6,750 nt of DNA from an uncultured Eubacterium sp. Its GTDB lineage: Bacteria > Bacillota > Clostridia > Peptostreptococcales > Anaerovoracaceae. Below, in pieces: positions 1 through 5,545 of this stretch. The position numbers and the translations under genes are program-made. Under the pieces are notes generated by a model that was not told the DNA's origin, made no database searches, and saw only the letters and a list, made by a program, of their open reading frames with translations. Every line of letters begins with the position of its first letter. The first letter of the stretch is position 1. The stretch spans positions 1-6,750 of the forward strand of contig CANBFZ010000101.1 in the NCBI GenBank assembly GCA_947367725.1, in the 5' to 3' direction.

Positions 1-996
1 GATATTCCAAAGATTGTTCGGAATGTGATTGTAGACATTGGCTATGACAGAGCCAAATACGGCTTTGACGGAAATACCTGTGCAGTGCTGACTGCCATTG
101 ATGAGCAGTCCGGTGACATTGCGATGGGTGTTGATAAGGCGCTGGAATACAAGGAAGGCGTTCTGGATGATCAGATTGATACCATCGGTGCAGGAGACCA
201 GGGAATTATGTTTGGCTATGCCTGCAACGAAACCCCGGAATATATGCCGATGCCGATTCAGATGGCGCATGAGCTTGCACTGCAGCTGACCCGCGTCAGA
301 AAGGACGGCACACTTGCCTATTTGCGTCCAGACGGTAAAACACAGGTTACTGTGGAATACGACGGAAATCAGGTAAAGCGGATTGATACAGTCTTGATTT
401 CTACGCAGCACGATCCTGAAGCAACCCAGGAACAGATCCGAAAAGATTTAATCGAGAAAGTGATACAGCCGATTATCCCGGCAGAATTGCTCGATGATGA
501 AACCAAGTATTATGTAAATCCGACGGGAAGATTTGTCATCGGCGGACCGCACGGTGACTCCGGTCTGACCGGCAGAAAGATTATCGTGGATTCTTACGGT
601 GGTTATGCACGTCACGGCGGCGGTGCATTTTCCGGTAAAGACCCTACAAAGGTGGACCGTTCCGCGTCTTATGCGGCCAGATATGCGGCAAAGCATGTCG
701 TTGCGGCAGGCCTTGCAGACAAATGTGAAATTCAGCTGGCGTATGCAATTGGCGTGGCGAAACCAGTTTCTATTATGGTAGACACCTTTGGAACTGGGAA
801 ACTGGCAGATGAAGAAATTGCAGAGATTGTAAATAAGCATTTTGACATGAGACCAGCCGCCATCATTCGCGATCTGGATCTGCGCAGACCAATTTATAAG
901 CAGACCGCTGCATACGGTCATTTCGGCAGAAAAGATGTGGCACTTCCTTGGGAACGGCTTGACAAGGTGGACGAGCTGAAAGCTTATTTGAGATAA
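1..996 (+). CDS. metK: S-adenosylmethionine synthetase (methionine adenosyltransferase), 5'-truncated
   Basis: The enzyme makes S-adenosylmethionine from ATP and methionine in the cytoplasm, normally as a homotetramer. The reading frame is open from base 1, and the first codons (DIPKIVRNV) already fit MetK, so the true start lies upstream. The GTG at 25 is an internal valine codon. About 331 residues are present of the usual 390-400, so roughly 55-65 N-terminal residues are missing, including the catalytic HPDK motif region. Visible family signatures are [11 protein letters not shown] (about 187-219) and GGGAFSGKD (616-642), which contributes to phosphate and metal binding. Also present are the [21 protein letters not shown] stretch, read here in two overlapping parts (NPTGRF, then [13 protein letters not shown]), and the C-terminal [14 protein letters not shown]. 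The gene ends with TAA and is followed at once by an intrinsic terminator. Control upstream of the start cannot be seen. Confidence 0.97.
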   Translation, partial: DIPKIVRNVIVDIGYDRAKYGFDGNTCAVLTAIDEQSGDIAMGVDKALEYKEGVLDDQIDTIGAGDQGIMFGYACNETPEYMPMPIQMAHELALQLTRVRKDGTLAYLRPDGKTQVTVEYDGNQVKRIDTVLISTQHDPEATQEQIRKDLIEKVIQPIIPAELLDDETKYYVNPTGRFVIGGPHGDSGLTGRKIIVDSYGGYARHGGGAFSGKDPTKVDRSASYAARYAAKHVVAAGLADKCEIQLAYAIGVAKPVSIMVDTFGTGKLADEEIAEIVNKHFDMRPAAIIRDLDLRRPIYKQTAAYGHFGRKDVALPWERLDKVDELKAYLR

Positions 997-1007
997 CAGA
1001 TGGAAAG

Positions 1008-1047
1008 AAACAGGGCGTTTTGCAGCAGGCGATACGTCCTGTTTTTT
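1008..1047 (+). terminator. Intrinsic terminator of metK
   Basis: AAACAGGGCG (1008-1017) pairs with CGTCCTGTTT (1035-1044) over ten positions with one G-U pair, across a 17-nt loop. The 3' arm runs into a T tract (1042-1047). It begins 11 nt after the metK stop codon, so metK appears to be the last gene of its transcript. Confidence 0.75.
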
Positions 1048-1209
1048 GTAATATAGGAAATATCGATGATTCGATAGCTTCGTATATTTCAGCGCATACC
1101 TCGTATACTCCTTCTTTTTAGCTTCAAAATGCAGAACTTTTCATTTGAAAAGAATCGGGGTAGCCAACTTTCGTATGAAAAAAATTTTTGGAAAAGATTT
1201 CTTTTTTCA

Positions 1210-1237
1210 TTTTCTTTTCATGTTTTCCGGGTATGAT
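1210..1237 (+). promoter_or_regulatory. Candidate sigma-A promoter for the PepSY gene
   Basis: A good -10 hexamer TATGAT (1232-1237) lies 40 bp before the start codon. A weak -35 candidate TTTTCT (1210-1215) sits at a 16-bp spacing. The DNA upstream (about 1175-1210) is rich in A and T tracts and could act as an UP element. The rest of the gap after the metK terminator (1048-1209) contains no credible gene, only short repeats described under findings. The -10 is the only strong part of this call. Confidence 0.4.
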
Positions 1238-1277
1238 ACGACTATCAAAGCAAAGCGTATTTATGGAGGAGGAAAGT

Positions 1278-1814
1278 ATGATGACAAAGAACAGAGCGGG
1301 AAGATTATGGATCGCAGGTCTATTGGCGGTATCTATGGTGGCAGCATCGTTTGCCTATACTGGTACGATGGGATTATCTGACGCAAATGCGTCGTCTAAA
1401 ATCTCCTGGAGTCAAGCGAAGCGTATTTTCAAAGAAGAATTGCCGAAAGGTGCGACGATTAAGTATGTACACCTGACCAGAGATGATGGACGCAGAATCT
1501 ACAAGGGAAAAGCGGTCAAAGGCAATTATGTATATTCCATTGAAATGACGGCAGCCAGCGGCAGAATCCTGGAAAAAGATAAAGATTATGAAGGGTCCAG
1601 ATATGCAGCATCCAAGGCAGGTGCAGTCAGCAAAAGTACCATTCGCTCCAAGATCAGAGCGGAAGTGCCAGGCGCTATTATCATCTATGTAAAGCTAGAC
1701 AGAGACGATGGCAGATACGTCTATGAGGCAGAAGCCTACAAGGATGGCTATGAATATGAATTTGAATTCACAAAGCGCGGCAGTATCCTAGAATACGAAA
1801 GAGATAAAGTATAA
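1278..1814 (+). CDS. Secreted protein with two PepSY-like domains, function unknown
   Basis: The product has 178 residues. The start at 1278 is preferred because GGAGGAGG (about 1265-1272) precedes it at proper spacing. The longer frame opening at 1188 would begin upstream of the proposed promoter. Residues 1-38 form a signal peptide: a basic N-region (KNRAGR), a hydrophobic core at about 11-33, and an A-N-A site at 36-38. There is no lipobox cysteine. The rest is two related repeats of about 60 residues (about 42-102 and 117-178). Both carry the pattern ...G-A-x-I-x-Y-V-x-L-x-R-D-D-G-R..., followed by Y-x-Y-x-x-E and a G-x-I-L-E ending, which is the PepSY fold pattern. PepSY domains are known in secreted inhibitors and regulators of peptidases and in sensor proteins. 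No protease or kinase is adjacent here, so the partner is unknown. It is flanked by its own promoter and terminator. Confidence 0.85.
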   Translation: MMTKNRAGRLWIAGLLAVSMVAASFAYTGTMGLSDANASSKISWSQAKRIFKEELPKGATIKYVHLTRDDGRRIYKGKAVKGNYVYSIEMTAASGRILEKDKDYEGSRYAASKAGAVSKSTIRSKIRAEVPGAIIIYVKLDRDDGRYVYEAEAYKDGYEYEFEFTKRGSILEYERDKV

Positions 1815-1849
1815 CAGCAAGAGCAGAACATAGATCCATTCTCATACAG

Positions 1850-1889
1850 CAAGGCTGTCAGGACATGATTTCCTGGCAGTCTTGTTTTT
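1850..1889 (+). terminator. Intrinsic terminator of the PepSY gene
   Basis: The 14-bp stem pairs CAAGGCTGTCAGGA (1850-1863) with TCCTGGCAGTCTTG (1871-1884), with two G-U pairs, over a 7-nt loop. Five T residues follow (1885-1889). It is the longest terminator stem in the window and isolates the PepSY gene from tatD. Confidence 0.9.
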
Positions 1890-1958
1890 GCATGTTTGAA
1901 AAAGTATTTACCAAAAGGGATCAAATGATAACTTTTGCTGGAAAATATGCAGCAGGGA

Positions 1959-1967
1959 TGATAAAAT
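1959..1967 (+). promoter_or_regulatory. Candidate extended -10 promoter for tatD
   Basis: TGATAAAAT (1959-1967) is an extended -10 element (TGn plus TAAAAT). It lies 45 bp before the tatD start and after the PepSY terminator, where a promoter is expected. No good -35 is seen at 16-18 bp. TTGCTG at 1935-1940 is 21 bp away, which is too far for a normal promoter. Confidence 0.35.
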
Positions 1968-2012
1968 AAAGATAGATGAATGCTGTTTTAGATGGAAGAG
2001 AGGACCCACCCG

Positions 2013-2843
2013 ATGTTATTTGATTCACATACACATTTGAACAACGAAAAATACAGTGCGCAGGACGTGCAGACGCTGATGGACGAAATCGAAACGTCCC
2101 AGGTGTCCTATGTCATGGATGTAGGCTTTGATCTTGCAAGTTCAGCGCTTGCGGTAAAGCATGCACAGGCAAAGCCGTGGTGCTATGCAGCAGTGGGCTT
2201 TCATCCCCATGATGCGAAACAGCTAGACGACATGACCCTGGAACTGATTCGTGGTCTTGCAAAAAAAGAAAAAGTGCAGGCCATCGGTGAGATCGGTTTG
2301 GACTTTCACTATGATCTTTCTGCGCGGGATGTGCAGCGCTATTGGTTTAGAAGGCAGATTCAGCTTGCCAATGAATTGAAGATGCCCATTGTCATTCACA
2401 GCAGAGAAGCAGACCAGGAAACTATGGATATTTTGAAAGAAGAAGGCGCTTTTTCCGCTGAGAGACAGAACTGGTTTCCAAAGAGAAAAGGGCCAGACGG
2501 TGAAATGCTTTCTGACAGCAGAGTGCTGCTGCACTGTTTCTCTGGCAGCAAAGAGTTGGCACGGCAGTATGTGAAGCTGGGGGCTACCTTGTCTGTCTGC
2601 GGGCCGGTCACCTTTAAAAACAACCGGAAGACCCAGGAAGTGGTGAAAGAAATTCCGCTGGAATTCCTGCTGGTGGAGACGGACGCGCCATACCTGACCC
2701 CAGAGCCTTTCCGCGGACGTCCCAACAAAAGCCCCTATGTGGAACACACGGCGCGCAGAGTTGCCGTACTAAAAGGGATTTCCTATGAAGAGGCTGCCCG
2801 TGTGACCTGTGAAAATGCCAAAGTGTTTTACGGCATCCGATAA
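2013..2843 (+). CDS. TatD-family metal-dependent hydrolase (deoxyribonuclease-type)
   Basis: The product is a cytoplasmic 276-residue TIM-barrel hydrolase of the TatD family, whose members are metal-dependent nucleases with 3'-5' exonuclease or deoxyribonuclease activity. The start at 2013 is chosen because GAGAGGA (1998-2004) lies 8 nt upstream and the protein then begins MLFDSHTHL, as is typical. The ATG at 1992 has no ribosome binding site. Metal-site motifs appear in order: H6 and H8 in DSHTH, E93 in GEIGLD, H129 in MPIVIHSREA, H174 in LLHCFSG, and D224 in VETDAPYLTPEP. The full set argues for an active enzyme. Compared with common family members of about 255-265 residues, there is a polar insertion of about 20 residues at 144-168, between the VIHSR and HCFSG motifs. 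No terminator is visible before the next gene, so some read-through into the phosphatase gene is possible. Confidence 0.93.
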   Translation: MLFDSHTHLNNEKYSAQDVQTLMDEIETSQVSYVMDVGFDLASSALAVKHAQAKPWCYAAVGFHPHDAKQLDDMTLELIRGLAKKEKVQAIGEIGLDFHYDLSARDVQRYWFRRQIQLANELKMPIVIHSREADQETMDILKEEGAFSAERQNWFPKRKGPDGEMLSDSRVLLHCFSGSKELARQYVKLGATLSVCGPVTFKNNRKTQEVVKEIPLEFLLVETDAPYLTPEPFRGRPNKSPYVEHTARRVAVLKGISYEEAARVTCENAKVFYGIR

Positions 2844-2878
2844 AATGGTTTACACCGATTGAAATTGAAAAGTTTTTC

Positions 2879-2885
2879 TTCGACA
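2879..2885 (-). promoter_or_regulatory. Spo0A-binding site (0A box), upstream copy
   Basis: TTCGACA on the plus strand is the exact reverse complement of the 0A box core TGTCGAA. It lies 80 bp before the spoIIE-like start codon, next to a second identical copy. Confidence 0.65.
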
Positions 2886-2891
2886 TCTGCC

Positions 2892-2898
2892 TTCGACA
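2892..2898 (-). promoter_or_regulatory. Spo0A-binding site (0A box), downstream copy
   Basis: This is a second perfect TTCGACA, in the same orientation and 13 bp downstream of the first. It overlaps the probable -35 element of the promoter. Spo0A bound over the -35 region is the known arrangement at Spo0A-activated sigma-A promoters such as spoIIG and spoIIE of Bacillus subtilis. Confidence 0.65.
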
Positions 2899-2926
2899 GC
2901 TTCCGGCACTGCATTTGTGGTATCCT
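2893..2926 (+). promoter_or_regulatory. Probable Spo0A-dependent promoter with long spacer
   Basis: The -35-like TCGACA (2893-2898, five of six matches to TTGACA) is followed after 22 bp by TATCCT (2921-2926), which is preceded by TGG as an extended -10. A spacer of 21-22 bp instead of 17 is the known signature of the Spo0A-activated spoIIG and spoIIE promoters of B. subtilis. The -10 matches the consensus at only four positions, consistent with a promoter that needs an activator. The call rests on its combination with the 0A boxes. Confidence 0.5.
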
Positions 2927-2958
2927 GTCATTATCAAAGGAAGCAAAGGGGAAAAATT

Positions 2959-4707
2959 ATGGAATTTATAGGAAATCAGATTCATGGAAAGACTATTTTT
3001 GCCACTTTGACAGTGGCTTTTTTTCTTGGGAGAATCAGTTTATTTGGGGGGACGTTTCCGGCGGCGGCAGCTTTCATCACAGTGATGGTAGCGGTTTCTA
3101 CGGTATACATCTATCTGGTTCCAATACTGGCAGCCGCCATGCTCAGTGTAGGCGGCGTCAACGGCGACTTTTACGGAGACATGATGGCGATGGTGTTCTG
3201 CGGTATTTTTTTCCTGTTTTTCCACAGGCAGCGATTTTCCATCAATCAGCGGACGGCAGTGACTGTGGCAGCTGTGGTGGTATGCAACTGCCTTTACTAT
3301 GCTGCTTCCCATCTGCTTTATCTGCTGGACGTAAAAATGCTAGTGCAGGAAGCCCTAGCGGTGGTGGTGTACATACGGGTCTTTAATACTACCGCCAAAA
3401 TGGTCTTTGTGGGAAAGGAACAGCAGGGGATTTCAGCAGAAAAAGCAGGTCTGGCGCTGATGATTCTGGTCGTATCTTGCATCGGTGCGCTGGAGCAGGC
3501 AGTGCTGACAGGGTGTCTGTGGATTTTGACTGTACTGATCATTCAGTACTGCAAAGGGACGGAAGCAGCGCTTGCAGCGGCAGCGGCAGAGGCAGTATTT
3601 TGCAGATGTCAGGGGATTGCGGCAGCAGATTTCTTTGTTTCCATCATGCTGGCCACGGTGCTCTCTTGGTTTTTAGCAGGATTGGTGGATGGAAAGTACC
3701 GGAAAGGAATTTTGTCCATGGTGATGTTTCTTGCAACCGCCGCCTTTGGAACTGAAATGGTGTTTAGCGCTGCGCCGGCAGCGGCATTGTTTATGGCGGT
3801 TCCGCAGAACCTGCTGATGAAATGCTGGTGTGCAGGAGAAGAACGGCTGATGCCGGAAACAGTCAGTGAAGCAGATTTGCATCTGACTGCCATCAAAGGA
3901 GATTTACGAAAGAAAAAACAGGTTTTTTCTGCATTGAGCAAAATGTATGCTGGCGATATGGGCAGCAGACAACTGGTATCTTGCCAGTTTGCCGGAATGG
4001 CAAGAACGGTGGACGGAATTTTACGAGATCTGCAAGGGCAAGGATTACAGGGCAGACAGCGCGTGCGCCGGCAGTCGGTGCCTGTTGGCGAAGCCTCTTA
4101 TGCCTTTGATGCGATTTCAGGGGACAGCAGTTTATCGTTTTCCTTTGGGAAGAATAAACAGGCCATTGTCATCAGTGACGGCATGGGAAAAGGCAGCCTT
4201 GCCGCAGCGGAAAGCAAAATGGTCGTCACTACATTGTCGCAGTTGTTAGAGGCGGGTTTTGATGTGGATTTAGCGGTCAAGACAGTCAACGGCATCCTTA
4301 TGACGGAAAGCAGCGGGGATATGTTTGCGACGGTAGATTTGGCAATCATTGATCAAGAAACTGGGCGGACGCAGATTTATAAAATGGGGGCGGCGTCCAC
4401 TTTTGTAAAACACGAAGGTAAGGTTGCTATGTTAAAACGACCTGCACCGCCGGCGGGGATTGTCGACGGGCTGCGTCTTGAGTATATTGATGTCCGCCTG
4501 AAAAAAGGGGATCTGCTGATTATGGTGTCTGACGGCGTGACCGATTGCGATCGAAAAGATCCAGAGTGCCAGTGGCTGAGAGAGCGGCTCGGGCAGATCG
4601 GCACACGGGATCCTGGCACTGTGGCGGAACTGATTGTCAACAAGGCGGCAGAAAAATACGGCCTGCGGGAGCGAGATGATCTGACGGTCATGGTGGCGGC
4701 GCTTTAA
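2959..4707 (+). CDS. spoIIE: SpoIIE-type membrane serine phosphatase (compact form)
   Basis: SpoIIE is a PP2C-type phosphatase at the sporulation septum. It dephosphorylates SpoIIAA and thereby releases sigma-F in the forespore. This protein has 582 residues. The start at 2959 follows AAAGGGG (2945-2951) by 7 nt; a GTG at 2917 in the same frame falls inside the promoter and is rejected. Residues about 10-287 hold around ten hydrophobic segments. Residues 290-380 are a short charged helical linker. Residues 387-582 are the phosphatase domain, with G-D-S (D389), SDGMGKG (D407), MVSDGV (D525) and RDDLTVMV (D573/D574), so the metal-binding aspartates are kept. The C-terminal domain matches SpoIIE throughout (for example STFVKH and PPAGI). 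B. subtilis SpoIIE has about 827 residues, so the middle cytoplasmic region is about 170 residues shorter here. Two 0A boxes upstream support a sporulation role. A SpoIIE-like paralogue is the alternative. Confidence 0.88.
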   Translation: MEFIGNQIHGKTIFATLTVAFFLGRISLFGGTFPAAAAFITVMVAVSTVYIYLVPILAAAMLSVGGVNGDFYGDMMAMVFCGIFFLFFHRQRFSINQRTAVTVAAVVVCNCLYYAASHLLYLLDVKMLVQEALAVVVYIRVFNTTAKMVFVGKEQQGISAEKAGLALMILVVSCIGALEQAVLTGCLWILTVLIIQYCKGTEAALAAAAAEAVFCRCQGIAAADFFVSIMLATVLSWFLAGLVDGKYRKGILSMVMFLATAAFGTEMVFSAAPAAALFMAVPQNLLMKCWCAGEERLMPETVSEADLHLTAIKGDLRKKKQVFSALSKMYAGDMGSRQLVSCQFAGMARTVDGILRDLQGQGLQGRQRVRRQSVPVGEASYAFDAISGDSSLSFSFGKNKQAIVISDGMGKGSLAAAESKMVVTTLSQLLEAGFDVDLAVKTVNGILMTESSGDMFATVDLAIIDQETGRTQIYKMGAASTFVKHEGKVAMLKRPAPPAGIVDGLRLEYIDVRLKKGDLLIMVSDGVTDCDRKDPECQWLRERLGQIGTRDPGTVAELIVNKAAEKYGLRERDDLTVMVAAL

Positions 4708-4744
4708 AACGCAAACAGGATGTTCGGTATGGGCGGCGCGTTTT
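4706..4744. terminator. Possible shared terminator between convergent genes
   Basis: AAAACGC (4706-4712) and GCGTTTT (4738-4744) can pair as a 7-bp stem over a 25-nt loop. Each arm ends in a run of four A or T, so the structure reads alike on both strands. It overlaps the spoIIE-like stop codon and lies 4 bp beyond the stop of the convergent XRE gene. The large loop and short T run make it a weak terminator. Confidence 0.4.
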
Positions 4745-4748
4745 CGCA

Positions 4749-5021
4749 CTATTTTATGTAATAACGGACTTCGCAGATGAGTTTGGGCTGCCCGCTGTCG
4801 ATCTCTCCCAGCAGCAGGTAGTTACCAGAGACTTGCAGAACTTGAATCAGATGGGTGAAGTTTTGTAGAGAAAGTCCTTTTCCACCACTTTCGATGTCTT
4901 TGATAAATTTGGGTGTAATGTCTAACGGCATCGCAAGCTTCTCTTGACTATAGCCCAGATTTTCTCTGCAGATGCGAATGCGTTTGCCCATTTCGACTTT
5001 GTTTAAATCTTTCAATTTCAT
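4749..5021 (-). CDS. Small XRE-family helix-turn-helix regulator
   Basis: The product is a 90-residue DNA-binding protein of the Cro/C1 (XRE) type. The start ATG (5019-5021) is preceded on the minus strand by GGAGGT (5030-5035) with 8-nt spacing, a strong ribosome binding site. The HTH domain covers about residues 11-69: helix 2 at YSQEKLA (24-30), recognition helix at TPKFIKDIESG (36-46), and the usual ending LQVSGNYLLLGE (62-73). A short basic and aromatic tail (KLICEVRYYIK) follows and there is no ligand-binding or peptidase domain, so it probably works as a dimer and may be autoregulatory. It converges on the spoIIE-like gene and is transcribed away from the cobalt operon. A role in controlling that operon is possible from position only. 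Its target is unknown. Confidence 0.88.
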   Translation of the reverse strand: MKLKDLNKVEMGKRIRICRENLGYSQEKLAMPLDITPKFIKDIESGGKGLSLQNFTHLIQVLQVSGNYLLLGEIDSGQPKLICEVRYYIK

Positions 5022-5106
5022 AAAACGATACCTCCATTTTGATTGATTTAGAAACAGTGTACACGGGTGATAATACTCTGAATCTGCGGAGAGGGCACAG
5101 GGTAGA

Positions 5107-5167
5107 TTGACCTAAAGTCAACGTCGTACGGTTTTGACTCACTTGACGCGGGCAGGATTGCCTTGAC
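5107..5167. repeat. Cluster of TTGAC motifs in the divergent intergenic region
   Basis: TTGAC occurs at 5107-5111, 5134-5138, 5143-5147 and 5163-5167, with an inverted copy GTCAA at 5117-5121. The first and the inverted copy form the 15-bp inverted repeat TTGACCTAAAGTCAA. The last copy is the -35 element of the cobalt-operon promoter. The cluster lies between the XRE gene and that promoter. It could be an operator array, but TTGAC is also a -35 core and the copies could be decayed or alternative promoters. Confidence 0.35.
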
Positions 5168-5192
5168 AAGACGCAGGCAGCTGTAGTAAAAT
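5163..5192 (+). promoter_or_regulatory. Sigma-A promoter of the cobalt transport operon
   Basis: A perfect -35 TTGACA (5163-5168) and a near-consensus -10 TAAAAT (5187-5192) are separated by 18 bp. Transcription should begin near 5199, just before the cobalamin aptamer, giving a leader of about 347 nt before cbiM. Confidence 0.8.
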
Positions 5193-5204
5193 AAAAGAAC
5201 AATT

Positions 5205-5365
5205 GAATGTAGGAAGGTCCCCAAGAAGGGGTTAAAAGAGAAGCAAGTGAGAGTCTTGCACGGTCACGCCGCTGTAAGGACGGAGCCGCACTTTAACATA
5301 GCCACTGGGCAACTGGGAAGGCAAGGTGACGGCAAAGAGGTCTAAGTCAGAAGAACTACCAGAAT
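5205..5365 (+). promoter_or_regulatory. Cobalamin (B12) riboswitch aptamer
   Basis: The leader RNA carries the conserved cobalamin-aptamer blocks in the right order. There is a CCCC-AAGAA-GGGG hairpin (5219-5231), then a TTAAAAGAGAA block followed by a GCAAG/CTTGC stem (5243-5247 with 5255-5259). The core CACGCCGCTGTAAG lies at about 5265-5278, GCCACTGG (5301-5308) faces CTGGGAAGGC (5313-5322), and a B12-box region AAGTCAGAAGAACTACC closes the aptamer (about 5344-5360). The B12 box departs from the common GACCTGCC ending (GAACTACC here), and I could not draw a clean closing stem P1, so the outer limits are approximate. Its place before cobalt-uptake genes fits: adenosylcobalamin binding should lower expression by ending transcription at the downstream hairpin. 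Confidence 0.92.
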
Positions 5366-5473
5366 ACAGCCAATTTACGCTGGAGTTACGAACGATAACC
5401 AGGTGTGAACATGTGTAAGAGCCGGAGCGGCATTCGTGGAGGAAGCTGCGCCAGGGTCTTTTTTCTGTGAATC

Positions 5474-5499
5474 ACCTGTCCGTTTGGACAGGTTTTTTT
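5474..5499 (+). terminator. Riboswitch-controlled intrinsic terminator
   Basis: ACCTGTCC (5474-5481) and GGACAGGT (5486-5493) form a perfect 8-bp stem with a GTTT loop, followed by seven T residues (5493-5499). It lies between the aptamer and the cbiM start, so it is the likely expression platform. CAGGTG at 5400-5405 is complementary to CACCTG at 5473-5478 and is a candidate antiterminator strand. Confidence 0.88.
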
Positions 5500-5545
5500 C
5501 TTGGAAAAACACATGCATTTTTGTTAAACATTGAAAGGAGTCAAC

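Noticed and set aside
448..921. Long minus-strand open frame (157 codons) opposite metK
   Set aside because: It lies wholly inside the confident metK frame, has no ribosome binding site and its product has no recognisable domain; it is a shadow of the coding strand.
1129..1236. 35-codon plus-strand ORF between metK and the PepSY gene
   Set aside because: It has no ribosome binding site, is Phe/Ser-rich because of T tracts, and runs through the proposed promoter of the PepSY gene.
1188..1277. N-terminal extension of the PepSY protein starting at 1188
   Set aside because: The extension overlaps the promoter, lacks a ribosome binding site, and would place a second hydrophobic stretch before a normal signal peptide; 1278 has a strong GGAGGAGG site.
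2917..2958. GTG start giving the SpoIIE-like protein 14 more residues
   Set aside because: The GTG lies in the extended -10 region of the proposed promoter and has no ribosome binding site, while ATG at 2959 has one at normal spacing.
4749..5545. XRE regulator as a dedicated cobalt or B12 regulator
   Set aside because: Only adjacency suggests this; the protein has no metal-binding or sensory domain and the riboswitch already explains operon control, so no such function was assigned.
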